Below, piece by piece: positions 16,301-24,769 of a stretch of DNA of 64,000 nt. Both the position numbers and the translations under genes were made by a program. The notes beneath the pieces were generated by a model. That model did not search any database. It was not told the DNA's origin and was given only the letters and a program-made list of their open reading frames with translations. Source of the DNA: JBFWWP01 sp050246115. GTDB taxonomy: Bacteria; Planctomycetota; UBA8108; UBA1146; JAJFFE01. The stretch covers positions 310,001 through 374,000 of the forward strand of contig JBFWWP010000001.1 in NCBI GenBank assembly GCA_050246115.1. The letters are read 5' to 3'. Position 1 is the stretch's first letter, and each line of letters begins with the position of its first letter.

Positions 16301-19250
16301 GGATGCGCCCCAGCGTCGCCAACGTGAGAGCCTCGTGGTGTCGATTGCCCAACGCGCGATCGATGGGGAGGCTTGCCAGCGCGTGACTCAGCGCTTGCTC
16401 GTAGCGGCTGTTGTCCACCGCCAGTCGAGCCCAACGACTCAACAGGCGCGAGCGCCACGCTGGGGGCAGCTGCGGCCGAGTTGGATCCAGGGTCTCGCGG
16501 AGCACTTGCTCGGCACGCTCCGCGAACCCCTGGGCGGTGAGCAAGTCGACCGAATACTCAGCGACTGCGGCGAGCAGGCGGAGGTCACGGACGGACGGGT
16601 CAGATCCGTGAACGAGTGCCTTTGCGTCCGCTTCCCGCTCGCTGGCCTCGGCGATCGCTCCGGATCGGAGCGCGAGCTGGCCGAGCGCGAGGTGCACCTG
16701 CAGCGTCAGCTCCGCGTCGCCCAGTTCGCGCGCGCTCGCGAGCGCGAGCTCGAGTCGCTCTCGCGCGAGCGACGAGTCCGGCTCGGAACGCGACCGTCCG
16801 CGTCGCAGGAGTGCCTCTTGGCGGATCGTCGCGGGCAAGGGCACGGCGAGCAGCCGGTCCAGAATCGCGACCTCCTCCGAAGGTGCCTGCAGTTCCCGCC
16901 AAGCCTGAGCTTCGCTCAGCTCCCACTCCGGCTCCAAACCCTCCGGCGGCAGCGCCTCGCGGAGCCGCTGCACGACACGAGTGATACTCACGTGGCAGTG
17001 AAGCCCCTGGAGGAGCTGCAGGGCGGTGGTCACCAGCTCGCGTGGCGCGTCCACGGCCCCGACCTCCAACTGGAGCAGGAGCGACGGCACCGGGTTGCGT
17101 GGGTGCCGCTGCAGCCGCACGTCCGCCAGTGCCCGCAGGGTACTCGACCGAACGGCCTCGCCAGGGGGCTCGGGCAGCGGCCGCTCGAGTTCCCAGCGAG
17201 TCTCGTCGGCGTGATCATCGGCGGCAGCAATCCACCCGAGGTCGCCAAGTTGGTGGAGTGTCGCGGCGGGCAGCGGGTTGCCCAGCCGCCGCAATACCTC
17301 TTCGACATCGGGGGCTTCGAAGTAGCGTAACCCGAGGGCGATGACGTGTAGGGCTTGACGCTGCCACGAATCGAGACGGTCCCAGTCGGCGCGTCGGCGC
17401 GTCTCGAGCAATGCACTGACCGAATCCGCACCGTACCAGCTCCACACGCCACCCTGGCGTCGGATCAGGCCGAGCCGCCGGGCCTCGCGCAGCCGCTGCG
17501 TCAACGTCAGCCAGTGCCCTCCGGAGATCTGGTGGAACTCGGCGAGCACCCGCGCTGGGAGTGCTTGATCGCCGACGAGTTGGCGCACCAGCTCGCGGCT
17601 CCGCGCCAAGCTGAGGGATTTGATGCCGATGCGGGCTACCGAGGGTTCGGCCTCCAGGGCGGTGAGGGTATGAATGCGCCCAGGAACTACGGGTGCAGGC
17701 GCGGCTGCGCCAATGGCTCCCTCGTCGACGACCCCGAGGAGGAGTACGCGCGGGCGTGGATCGCGGACGAGTCCTGGGGCAACGGCGTCGTCCAGGTGTG
17801 ACCTGGCCAGACGGTGCGCGATGACTCCGAGGAGATCGATCAATTCTGGGGCCGCACACTCGAGGTCGTCGAGCACGAACAGGTAGGTGTCTTCCGGCGC
17901 GAGTCGAAAGAAGACATCGCCCAGTCGCCCGAGCAAGCGCTGGCGCTCTTCGACGGACTCGACGAGCGCGGGTTGCTCGTCGGCGCTGGGCTCTCGGCCC
18001 TCCCCGATCCAGCGAATCAGGCGCTCGACTTCGATGCGATGGTCCGCAGACAGGAATCGCGGTTGGTCGATCTGCCGCAACCAGCGCGCGATCGGGTCGA
18101 GCGGCCCGTCACTCGCTCGGCAAGTCGTACGCAGCGCGATGGCCCCCTGCAGTCGGGCGAGGTCCATCAGCCTCCGGCACACGGCTCGTTTGCCGACCCC
18201 CGGTTCGCCCACGAGCAGGATCAGCGGGTGAGCGGCGTCCCCGACTTGGGTCTCTTCGAGCTCGCGGAGGATGGAGTCGAGGTCACGCTCTTGCCCGGTG
18301 AAGCGTGCTGGGGGGAGCTGCCACTCGGTTGGCGGGGCTGGGCACGATCCACGTTCCTCGATTTGGCGAATGAGGCTCGCCGCGGACGCGGGGCGTCGCT
18401 CGGGTTCCGGAGCGAGCAGGCGCGCGATCGTCTCCGCCCAGAACGCGGGAACTCTCGGTACCAGTTCAGTGAGTGGGAGCGGTCGGCCGAGGAGTCGTTG
18501 GCTCTCGATCTCATCCCGCGAGTGACTCTGCAGTAGCGAACTCGCGGTGAGGGATTGGTACAGCAGGGCACCCAGGCTGTAGAGATCCGCGCGGTTGTCG
18601 ACCAGGCTCCGGTCCAGCACTTCCGGCGCGATGTACGGGTAGGTTCCGCGGACTCGCGTACCGAGTGGGGTGGACTCCGGAGCCAGCAGCCCCAAGTCGA
18701 TCAAGCGAACGTGCGGCACGCCGGGCGCGTACTCGCGTTCGCCGTCGATGAGCAAGTGCTCGGGCTTGACGTCGAAGTGCACCAGATCTTGGTCGTGCAG
18801 GAACTGGAGCACCGAGAGGACCTGGATGGTGACCCCCGACAGGAGGCGGTCGAGTTCGTCGCCAGTACCGCCAAGGGCTACGCGCTGCGCCAGTAACTGT
18901 CCGACGTCGCCCCCGGTCAAGTAGGGCGTGACCAAGAAGAGTTGATTGCGGCGGGGTCCCGGCTCGATCCGGTCAGGCAGCTCCGCCGAGCGAGATGGGG
19001 TGCGTTCGAGCCGTAGAACTTTGCCGAGATCGGTTACGGGATTCAGGTGGGGGTGGCGCAGCGCGGCCAGGAAGGCGAGGGAGGCGCGTTGGCGGGCCGC
19101 GATCTCCGTCGCGGCTTCTTCGAGGAACTTGATCGCCTTCGGAATTCGCGGTTCGAGCCGGTCGTGCGCGCGAAAGGTCTGGCCTTCGGCAGTGGCGGCG
19201 AGCACGGCCTGGAGCTCATAGCGTCCGTTCACGATGCCGATTTCGGCCAC
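13359..19250 (-). CDS. Giant fusion: Ser/Thr kinase-AAA-TPR-GAF-sigma54 activator-Fis HTH
   Basis: This 1963-aa protein starts at GTG 19250 with AGGAG upstream. Domains in order: a protein-kinase fold (about 10-300; Lys41 in KAIKFL, Asp160 in HFDVKPEHLL, DLG 185-187, APE 208-210); a STAND-like AAA ATPase (Walker A GEPGVGKR, ~348); helical and TPR repeats (about 750-1370); GAF (about 1430-1590); coiled coil; sigma54-interaction AAA (GESGTGKE ~1680, GAFTGA ~1725, LFLDEVHELS); and a Fis-type helix-turn-helix at the C-terminus. GAFTGA is intact, so it should open RpoN promoters. The kinase glycine loop is not recognisable and the usual Asn of the catalytic loop is His, so phosphotransfer is doubtful. 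Its parts reappear as two genes at 48616-54448. Confidence 0.9.
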   Translation of the reverse strand: MAEIGIVNGRYELQAVLAATAEGQTFRAHDRLEPRIPKAIKFLEEAATEIAARQRASLAFLAALRHPHLNPVTDLGKVLRLERTPSRSAELPDRIEPGPRRNQLFLVTPYLTGGDVGQLLAQRVALGGTGDELDRLLSGVTIQVLSVLQFLHDQDLVHFDVKPEHLLIDGEREYAPGVPHVRLIDLGLLAPESTPLGTRVRGTYPYIAPEVLDRSLVDNRADLYSLGALLYQSLTASSLLQSHSRDEIESQRLLGRPLPLTELVPRVPAFWAETIARLLAPEPERRPASAASLIRQIEERGSCPAPPTEWQLPPARFTGQERDLDSILRELEETQVGDAAHPLILLVGEPGVGKRAVCRRLMDLARLQGAIALRTTCRASDGPLDPIARWLRQIDQPRFLSADHRIEVERLIRWIGEGREPSADEQPALVESVEERQRLLGRLGDVFFRLAPEDTYLFVLDDLECAAPELIDLLGVIAHRLARSHLDDAVAPGLVRDPRPRVLLLGVVDEGAIGAAAPAPVVPGRIHTLTALEAEPSVARIGIKSLSLARSRELVRQLVGDQALPARVLAEFHQISGGHWLTLTQRLREARRLGLIRRQGGVWSWYGADSVSALLETRRRADWDRLDSWQRQALHVIALGLRYFEAPDVEEVLRRLGNPLPAATLHQLGDLGWIAAADDHADETRWELERPLPEPPGEAVRSSTLRALADVRLQRHPRNPVPSLLLQLEVGAVDAPRELVTTALQLLQGLHCHVSITRVVQRLREALPPEGLEPEWELSEAQAWRELQAPSEEVAILDRLLAVPLPATIRQEALLRRGRSRSEPDSSLARERLELALASARELGDAELTLQVHLALGQLALRSGAIAEASEREADAKALVHGSDPSVRDLRLLAAVAEYSVDLLTAQGFAERAEQVLRETLDPTRPQLPPAWRSRLLSRWARLAVDNSRYEQALSHALASLPIDRALGNRHHEALTLATLGRIHVNRGEPEQAAHHHLGSLRLRCEVRDLGGIAASKNNVGLVYKMQNRLDEAEACFRASEEIFRDLGVASAQAAVMNNLSDILLSKGKYDLALKYAKESLERRRSVQDAGGMAHSYYRIASIYKNQGQLDRAADYAEKSLAIRRDLSDKLNLAYSLELIGELHCRRARFADGFRCLRQSLSNFEALGDRLGRQVLLALLGDTFRQLGLLDEGRDSILKSLAIAREHGVDYYVAISLQSLGTLHRATGDLAAATACLSEAEGLFRQQRGRRDLAQVLLERTEVALLLGEADQVIALLAEAYEHVDELDLSDLYPTYYRLRGSVAASGKAADRGIARKLLERGLAEAQRLELPEEAWRLLRELAHLDLLEDQRESAQQHLARAVETIHAIHSVLPAPFRDPYIKAPERAAVLGEWQAARSEESQQPAADSPPATDPQSESGPATTSDHAAPAAGVLLRLQEVATLLNSERDLDVLLHRLIDELLAVFQAERGFLLLLEQGDFKVSVARNLDQEEIASPQFQYSHSIAEEVARTGRSFITDNAQRDERLRGAHSVHDLRLRAIACFPIEWRDQRLGVVYLENRFRKQLLGPGQLPILQAFSNQAAVAIANARLHEENERRQRELEASQTRIRELNAQLERRVAQQSKELEETRRRIEITRDQLEDRFQFHNLTGRAPQMLALYRTLERFAQTELPILIEGESGTGKELAASAIHFNSRRKRLPFVSENCGALAESIFESELFGHVRGAFTGADQDREGLIAIAERGTLFLDEVHELSLDMQKKLLRFLQEGVYRPVGGKEFRTANVRILSASNRPLLSLVKQGAFREDLYYRLNVLRVDLPPLRQRGQDIILLARTFLAKVVETERLEPKEFTPAALRKLSSYPYPGNVRELRNVIEKAAILCAGSSIEEADILFDGELASNATGRFPATSEPLPLRQAKEEFQRCYLERLLEQYDGVVARAARRSGITRESFHRLMKRYGIQRD

Positions 19251-19457
19251 GCCGCGCTCCTCTGCTGGTCTGCGAAACCTCGAGCGGGACCTCCGAATGG
19301 GCCGGGTCGGGTCCGCTCGGGTCGATAGGGTGTGACCGGAATGTTACAGGTGGGGCCCCGGCGGGATCAAGCACGGTTCCGAGAGCGGGCCGCGGGGTCA
19401 GCCGGCCCAAGGCGCTTGGCGAAAGCCCCGACTCGGCGCTGGGTGAAGGGCCAATGC

Positions 19458-21110
19458 TCAGTCCTGAGCTAGGCCGTAGCGCTTCAGCTTGGCGTAGAGC
19501 GTCGTTTTCGGGATCTGCAGTTGCTCGCAGATTCGCGCCTTGTTCCCGCGATAGCGGCGGAGCGACGCCTCGATGATCTGTTTCTCGAGGGTCTCCGTGG
19601 CGTCGCGGAGCGAGCCGCTGCCGAGCAAGGAGTCGAGGTCGAGGCTCGCGCTGGGGCCGGGGCTGCGAACGCCGTCGGGGCTGCGAACCGCCGGCGACAA
19701 GTGCGCCTCCGTCAGGCAGTCGTCGCTGAGCGCGACGGCCCGGCGGATCTCGTTCTGTAGCTCTCGGATGTTCCCGGGCCAGTGATAGCGCAGCAGCGCT
19801 TGCTCGAAACTCGGGTCGAGTCTGCGCACCTGACCGGACTCCTGGCGGAGCTGCTGGAGAAAGTGCTCGACGAGCAGTGGCACGTCCTGGCGCCGCTCGC
19901 GTAGCGGCGGTAGCACTACGTTGATCACGTTGAGGCGATAGAACAGGTCCTCCCGAAAGCGTCCCGCCCGCACCTCGGCAGCAAGGTCCTTGTTGGTCGC
20001 CGCAATCACCCGCACGTCGACGGGAATGAGCGCCGCTCCACCGACGCGACGCACCACGCCTTCTTGCAGCGACCGGAGCAGCTTCTTCTGCATGGTCGGG
20101 CTCGTGTCGCCGACTTCGTCGAGGAACAGGGTGCCGCCCGATGCCAACTCGAAGAGACCGGGGCGGTCTTCTTGCGCACCAGTGAACGCGCCCCGCACGT
20201 AGCCGAAGAGTTCGCTCTCCAACAAGGTCTCGGTGAGCGCGGCGCAGTTCTCCGAGATGAAGGCAGCGCCCGACCGATCGCTGTTGTCGTGAATCGCGCG
20301 TGCGACGAGTTCCTTGCCGGTGCCGCTCTCGCCGTTGATGAGGACCGGCGCGGTCGTGGGGGCCACTTTCTCGATGACCTCGAGCACTTCGAGCAGGTCC
20401 GGGGCCCGGCCGATCACTTGGCTGAAGTCGCCGCGGAACCCGCGGGGATCGCGGGTGACGGGCGTTGTTTCGCGCCGCTCCGCACCCGGCTTCGTCGGAC
20501 GTCGTTCGCGCAGCAGTCTCCGGGCCTCGCGGAGTTCCTCGTCGCGCTCCTGCGCGAGCTGTTTGCGCTCGTCGTCCGCCTCGAGCAAGGCGAGGGTCAG
20601 GACGGTTTGCCCGAACTCGGCTTGCACCAGCGGGTGTAGCGTCAACGACTGGAAACGATGATCGACGTACAGGAAGCGCGACGATCCCGGGAGGGGCACC
20701 ACCAACAGCGAGCGCGTGCGAGGCTGACGGTCGCGGCTGAGTTGCTCGTATGCCCGCTCGACCTCCAGGTTCGCGGTAAAGTAGCCCTGGCCGAGACTTC
20801 GGCATGGCTCCAGCAACGGCAGGATCAACTTCTCCAGCGGGTGGAGGACGTCTTCGCGCTCGCAGGTCCGGGCGGCGAGGACCCGCCAAGGCTTGTCGCC
20901 GCCGTCTGCGGTGGGCGCGACCACGAATACGCGCTCGGCCGCCGCGAGCTCCAGAACTCGATCGAGTAACTCGACCCGCGACTCGGGACGAGCGAATCGG
21001 CTCTCGACCGACGTGGTCGCGGCGAGGATCGCCTGAAAGGGTGAATCATCGAGCGGCGCCCGAAGCGTACTCGGAGCGGCCGGCGGCGTCGGGGTAGGCG
21101 GCACTGTCAT
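19458..21110 (-). CDS. Sigma54-dependent transcriptional activator, GAF-AAA-Fis
   Basis: This protein is about 550 aa from the ATG at 21110. An in-frame TTG at 21188 would add 26 residues, but no SD decides between them. A GAF-like sensor (about 20-200) precedes a sigma54-interaction AAA domain with Walker A GESGTGKE, the sigma54-contact loop GAFTGA, Walker B TLFLDEVGD and VIAATNKDL. The C-terminal Fis-type helix-turn-helix reads ICEQLQIPKTTLYAKLKRYG. It lies 207 bp upstream of, and in the same direction as, the giant fusion protein, so joint regulation is plausible. Its divergent neighbour is ndk. Confidence 0.88.
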   Translation of the reverse strand: MTVPPTPTPPAAPSTLRAPLDDSPFQAILAATTSVESRFARPESRVELLDRVLELAAAERVFVVAPTADGGDKPWRVLAARTCEREDVLHPLEKLILPLLEPCRSLGQGYFTANLEVERAYEQLSRDRQPRTRSLLVVPLPGSSRFLYVDHRFQSLTLHPLVQAEFGQTVLTLALLEADDERKQLAQERDEELREARRLLRERRPTKPGAERRETTPVTRDPRGFRGDFSQVIGRAPDLLEVLEVIEKVAPTTAPVLINGESGTGKELVARAIHDNSDRSGAAFISENCAALTETLLESELFGYVRGAFTGAQEDRPGLFELASGGTLFLDEVGDTSPTMQKKLLRSLQEGVVRRVGGAALIPVDVRVIAATNKDLAAEVRAGRFREDLFYRLNVINVVLPPLRERRQDVPLLVEHFLQQLRQESGQVRRLDPSFEQALLRYHWPGNIRELQNEIRRAVALSDDCLTEAHLSPAVRSPDGVRSPGPSASLDLDSLLGSGSLRDATETLEKQIIEASLRRYRGNKARICEQLQIPKTTLYAKLKRYGLAQD

Positions 21111-21415
21111 CGGCTCGACGCGTCTCTTCTTCTGCGGGCTCACCCGGTTTGAACTGGAAAAAGGGTCCCTTTGAGGGAGAATCCCCAACTTTTTCGCACC
21201 CCGACCGGCCCGCTTGCCAGCAGCCGAGGCGCGAGAGGTTGCGAGAACACCGTGAAGGGACGACCGGAGCGGAACTCGGTCTCGCCGAGCGAGTCCGAAC
21301 GAGGGCTCGCTCCTCGGGCCGCAGGCAGCGAATCTCCGCTGGCAGTCCGAGGAAGAATAACATCTTGGTGAGCCCCGCTCCGCGTCGGGGGGGGCGCCAC
21401 CCGAAAGGAAAGTCC
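21111..21415. other. Divergent intergenic region before ndk
   Basis: These 305 bp separate the GAF-sigma54 regulator (-) and ndk (+). I see the palindrome AAAGGGTCCCTTT near 21163-21175 and no confident promoter. A weak SD (GAAAGGAA) precedes the ndk ATG. Confidence 0.4.
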
Positions 21416-21868
21416 ATGGAGCGTACGCTGATCTTGCTCAAGCCGGATGCCGTCCAAAGAAGGTTGGTCGGGCAGATCCTGGCGCGGTTCGAAAGCAAGG
21501 GGCTCAAGATTGCCGCGATGAAGCTCATGCGCGTGGCGAACGAGCAGGCGGAACGTCACTACGTGTCGCACAAGGGCAAGCCGTTCTATGCTGGCCTGGT
21601 GCAATTCATGACTTCGGAGCCCATCGTCGCGTTGGTCCTCGAGGGATTCAAAGCAGTCACGGTGTCTCGGAAGATGATGGGGAAGACGTTCGGTTTCGAC
21701 GCCGAGCCGGGGACCATTCGCGGAGACTTCGGGATTTCGAATCAGTTCAATCTCGTCCACGGTTCCGATTCCGTGGAGGAGGCTCGCCGCGAGATCGACA
21801 TCTTCTTCAGCCCGCGCGAGATCCTGGAGTACGGCTTGGCCGACGACTCCTGGCACGCGGCGGAGTAA
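21416..21868 (+). CDS. ndk: Nucleoside diphosphate kinase
   Basis: The enzyme transfers the gamma-phosphate from ATP to other (d)NDPs through a phosphohistidine. The ATG at 21416 gives 150 aa, exactly the family size; the open frame upstream to 21149 is not conserved. Signature residues are present: ERTLILLKPDAV at the N-terminus, GKPFYAGLVQFM, and the catalytic His in FNLVHGSDSVEEA. The TAA stop lies in the target-site duplication of a mobile repeat that begins immediately after it, so the native 3' untranslated region or terminator has been displaced. Confidence 0.95.
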   Translation: MERTLILLKPDAVQRRLVGQILARFESKGLKIAAMKLMRVANEQAERHYVSHKGKPFYAGLVQFMTSEPIVALVLEGFKAVTVSRKMMGKTFGFDAEPGTIRGDFGISNQFNLVHGSDSVEEARREIDIFFSPREILEYGLADDSWHAAE

Positions 21869-22050
21869 GGCGTCGCCCAAGAATCACTTCGACTTCTTGC
21901 CGTCGATTTGGGTCAGATTCGGCCGCTCCGGAAAGCTCGGAACCGGAGGCGTAGCCTTAGATGTTCCGGTGAGGATTTCGAGGTTTTCGGATCGGTCGAA
22001 GATGGCCCGAAGCGACGAGCAAGAGGGTGAAGTGATTCTTGGGTGACTCC
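21869..22050 (+). mobile_element. MITE-like element, copy 1 (182 bp)
   Basis: Copy 1 has ~22-bp terminal inverted repeats (left GGCGTCGCCCAAGAATCAC, right end GTGATTCTTGGGTGACTCC). It is flanked by TAAG (part of the ndk stop) and CTAAG. It is about 95% identical to the copies at 47049-47227 and 50417-50595, apart from a 3-bp insertion (GAT, ~21960). It encodes no transposase. Confidence 0.88.
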
Positions 22051-22096
22051 TAAGGGCACGGCTTCCCTCGGCGCAAGGCTGGAGTCAGGATCATTC

Positions 22097-23638
22097 ATGG
22101 ACGCCGAAGGACACGGTGCCGCGATGCGCTCGGAGCCGCGCGGCATCCGGCCCGAGGAAGTTCGACTCCTGGTGGCCGAACTGGCGCCGCTGGCGACTGG
22201 GGCCCGGATCGACAAGATCTTCGATCTCGGGCCCCACGCCTTCCTCGTGCGTCTGCGGCGGCCTTCTCTCAAGCTGAATCTGTACCTCACGACCAAGGCC
22301 CGCTTCGCGCGTTTCCACTGTGTCGCTGAGCCCGGGACGCTGCCGCCGGAGCCGTGCGCGCCGGCCGCCGAACTCCGCGAGTTGCTGGCCGGAGGGTTGG
22401 TGACGGGAGTCGACCAGCCGGGAGGGGACCGAGTCGTTCGCTTCGGCGTGCGCGTCGCGCGCGACGGGCGGGCCACCGAGCGACGCCTGGTCCTCGAGAT
22501 GTTCGGGTCGAGTGGGCGCTTGGTCGTCTTCGACGATCCGGGGCGGCGCGTGCGTTTCTGCCAAGGTCGCGGTGGACTCGAGGTCGGAGACGTCTACCGT
22601 TTCCCCGACCCACCCGTACCGCCTCCTGCCGGGAGCGCCACCCTGCCCTTCGATCCGCGCCGGTTGATCGCGGCGGACGAGGCTGCGGAGGACGGGCTGT
22701 CCTTTCACCACGCGTTCGCGCGCGCTTCGGCCGAGGCGGAGCGACAGGCCGATGCTCGCGAGGAGCGCGAGCGGTTCGCGCGTAGCCTCGAGCAGGACAT
22801 CAAGAAGCGTCGCCGGCTGCTCGAACGCTTGGAGCGGGAAGCGGCCGAGGCGAATGGTTGGGAGCGCTGGCAGCAACTTGGCGATCTGCTGAAGGCGCAT
22901 CTCGGGCAGTTCGACCGGGGGCAACCATCGGTCGAGGTCGTCGACTACTTCGATCCCGCCCTGGCGAAGGTGACGATCCCACTCGATCCCGCGAAGTCTC
23001 CCGCGGACAACGTGGAGCAACTGTTTCATCGCGCGCGCAAGGGACGCCGCGGTCGCGAGCAGATCGTGGCGCGACGGTTGGCGTGCGCGGCCGCACTCGA
23101 CGCGGCGCAGGCCGCGCTCGTCGTGCTGGCGAAGCAGCCGACACCCGAGGGGCTCGCGCGGGCCCAGGAGTTGGTCTCGGAAGTGCCCGCGCAGGGGCGG
23201 TCACGAGCGACCGGGCGGCGTTCGAAGAAGACCGACAAACCCGCGGGGCCGAGGGTCTTTCGCAGTCGTGAGGGGCTCGAGATCCTCAGCGGGAGGTCGG
23301 CGCGAGAGAATGACCGGCTGACGCTCCATCTCGCCCGCGGCAACGACTTGTTCTTTCACGTGGCGCGGCGCCCAGGGCCGCACGTGATCCTCCGCGTGCC
23401 CTCCGGGCGTACGGCAGCGCCGGAGAGTCTCGAGGACGCCGCGTTCTTGGCGGGCTACCTGTCGGGTTGGCGCGGCCCCGGCTCGATCGATGTCCACTGG
23501 ACCGAGGTCAAGTATGTTCGTAAACCGCGCGGAAGTGCCCCAGGCCTGGTAGCCATCTCCCGCGAGCGCGAGTACCGGGTAACGTATCGACCCGAGTTGC
23601 TGGCGAGCCTGTCGGTGCGTGAGCCGCCGGTTCCGTGA
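22097..23638 (+). CDS. rqcH: NFACT-family protein RqcH (ribosome quality control)
   Basis: RqcH/Rqc2 proteins bind obstructed 50S subunits carrying peptidyl-tRNA and add C-terminal Ala tails. From ATG 22097 (AGGA 8 nt upstream) the product is 513 aa. It has an NFACT-N domain (IRPEEVRLLVAELAPLATGA, RIDKIFDLG, and a DR pair in GGDRVVRF as in the family), a central coiled coil (about 220-290) and an NFACT-R domain (NDLFFHVARRPGPHVILRV, WTEVKYVRKPRG). An ATG at 22124 is an alternative start. The open frame back to 22043 overlaps the mobile element and is unlikely. The element sits 46 bp upstream and may affect expression. Confidence 0.9.
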   Translation: MDAEGHGAAMRSEPRGIRPEEVRLLVAELAPLATGARIDKIFDLGPHAFLVRLRRPSLKLNLYLTTKARFARFHCVAEPGTLPPEPCAPAAELRELLAGGLVTGVDQPGGDRVVRFGVRVARDGRATERRLVLEMFGSSGRLVVFDDPGRRVRFCQGRGGLEVGDVYRFPDPPVPPPAGSATLPFDPRRLIAADEAAEDGLSFHHAFARASAEAERQADAREERERFARSLEQDIKKRRRLLERLEREAAEANGWERWQQLGDLLKAHLGQFDRGQPSVEVVDYFDPALAKVTIPLDPAKSPADNVEQLFHRARKGRRGREQIVARRLACAAALDAAQAALVVLAKQPTPEGLARAQELVSEVPAQGRSRATGRRSKKTDKPAGPRVFRSREGLEILSGRSARENDRLTLHLARGNDLFFHVARRPGPHVILRVPSGRTAAPESLEDAAFLAGYLSGWRGPGSIDVHWTEVKYVRKPRGSAPGLVAISREREYRVTYRPELLASLSVREPPVP

Positions 23639-23709
23639 CAGTTCGGTGGCAGCGACGGGTTGCAATGGGCTCTCGGAGTTGGGCTTCGATCGCGAAACGA
23701 GGTCGTTCG

Positions 23710-24474
23710 ATGGTGATGATGTGCGGTTCCGAACGAAGGGCTTCGAGGGGCTCCGTGTTCTCGATGCCGACCGCGTGGTTCGCGGCTTGCCTGCTGGCGT
23801 TCGTCGCGCTCGGGTGTGCCTCGACGGACAACCTCGGCCCGGTCGAGCGCGCCAAGCTCATCCATGAGAACGTCAGCGCTGGCCAGGAGACGTTGGTGGC
23901 GTTGCAGAGCCAGTTCTGTTCGAACAACCCAGACCGTGACCTAGAGCAGACGGTTCGGGGAATGGAGAAGGCTCGCCGGTCGTTCGAAGAGGCCGTGAAG
24001 CTCGGTCCCGAGTCGCACAAGGGGCGCCGCTACCTCGGTGATTGCTTGCAGCTCATGGGCTTCGAGTATCGCTTCGAGCACGACAAGCTCTTGCTGCGCG
24101 CGCAACCGAAAGCGGCCAAGGGAGGGCGGCCCGAAGGCAAGGAGGCGAACGGGAGCAGGGGGCTCAGCGCCGCAGACCAGGCGAAGTTGGCGCAGTACGA
24201 GGCGAAGTACAAGGAATACCTGCAAGCGTCCAACAAGGAGTACCGCTTCTACGAACGCTTCATCCATACGCGGCACTATCCCGACGTCGGGATCTTCGAC
24301 ACCATGCGAATGAACTACGAGCTCCTCGAGGACTGGGCCAACGCCATCGAGGTGGGGAGGAAGTTCATTGCGGAGACCCAGCTCCAAGGTCCCGCTCTCG
24401 AGCAGGCGGAGAAGATCCTCCGACAGTACGAACAGAAGCTGCTCGAGCAGCAGGGCGACGATCCCGAGCTGTAG
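23710..24474 (+). CDS. Probable lipoprotein with helical (TPR-like) domain
   Basis: I do not recognise a named family. An open frame overlaps the rqcH stop (GTG 23635), but the ATG at 23710 has GAGG 8-9 nt upstream. It yields a basic n-region, the hydrophobic stretch WFAACLLAFVALG and a lipobox ending in Cys (ALGC-AS). The mature part is charged and alpha-helical, with a TPR-like segment (ARRSFEEAVKLGPESHKGRR, LGDCLQL) and a coiled-coil end. Likely envelope-anchored and facing the periplasm; role unknown. Co-transcription with rqcH is likely from the 71-bp spacing. Confidence 0.7.
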   Translation: MVMMCGSERRASRGSVFSMPTAWFAACLLAFVALGCASTDNLGPVERAKLIHENVSAGQETLVALQSQFCSNNPDRDLEQTVRGMEKARRSFEEAVKLGPESHKGRRYLGDCLQLMGFEYRFEHDKLLLRAQPKAAKGGRPEGKEANGSRGLSAADQAKLAQYEAKYKEYLQASNKEYRFYERFIHTRHYPDVGIFDTMRMNYELLEDWANAIEVGRKFIAETQLQGPALEQAEKILRQYEQKLLEQQGDDPEL

Positions 24475-24612
24475 GCCGCCGGTTCAAACCCAGTGCGTGT
24501 CGCGCTTGCCGTGGAACCCGATTCTCGGAGGGGCTTTCGCAGCGCGCCCTCGTGGTCGCGGCAAAGTCGCGTCCACTTCACGGACAAACGCCCGCCTCCC
24601 GCTCAATCCTTT

Positions 24613-24631
24613 CTAAGGAGTCGCCCAAGAA
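24613..24631 (+). mobile_element. Solo terminal repeat of the MITE family
   Basis: CTAAG followed by GGAGTCGCCCAAGAA matches the target site plus the outer 15 bp of the MITE left end. Downstream sequence diverges and no partner end was found nearby. It looks like a deletion remnant or excision scar; chance is unlikely but possible. Confidence 0.6.
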
Positions 24632-24738
24632 ACCCGAACCGGCCGTGAGCCTCGGCTCCGTTACCGGCCTTTCGCGAACTCCGCGATTCGCGCGCTTGCC
24701 AACGCCGCCCCGCAGAGCCCCTCGCCTCGGCCCCGTGG

Positions 24739-24769
24739 TTGGTCGCCCCGGGTTTGCGGATGCTATACT
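24739..24769 (+). promoter_or_regulatory. Extended -10 promoter for the actin-like operon
   Basis: TTGGTC (24739-24744), a 19-nt spacer and TATACT (24764-24769) with an upstream TGC (TG-n extended -10). The transcript would start about 190 nt before the coiled-coil gene. Confidence 0.55.

Noticed and set aside
15630..17330. A 566-aa ORF antisense to the giant fusion protein
   Set aside because: It has no SD and no domain, and it lies opposite well-defined TPR and AAA coding sequence.
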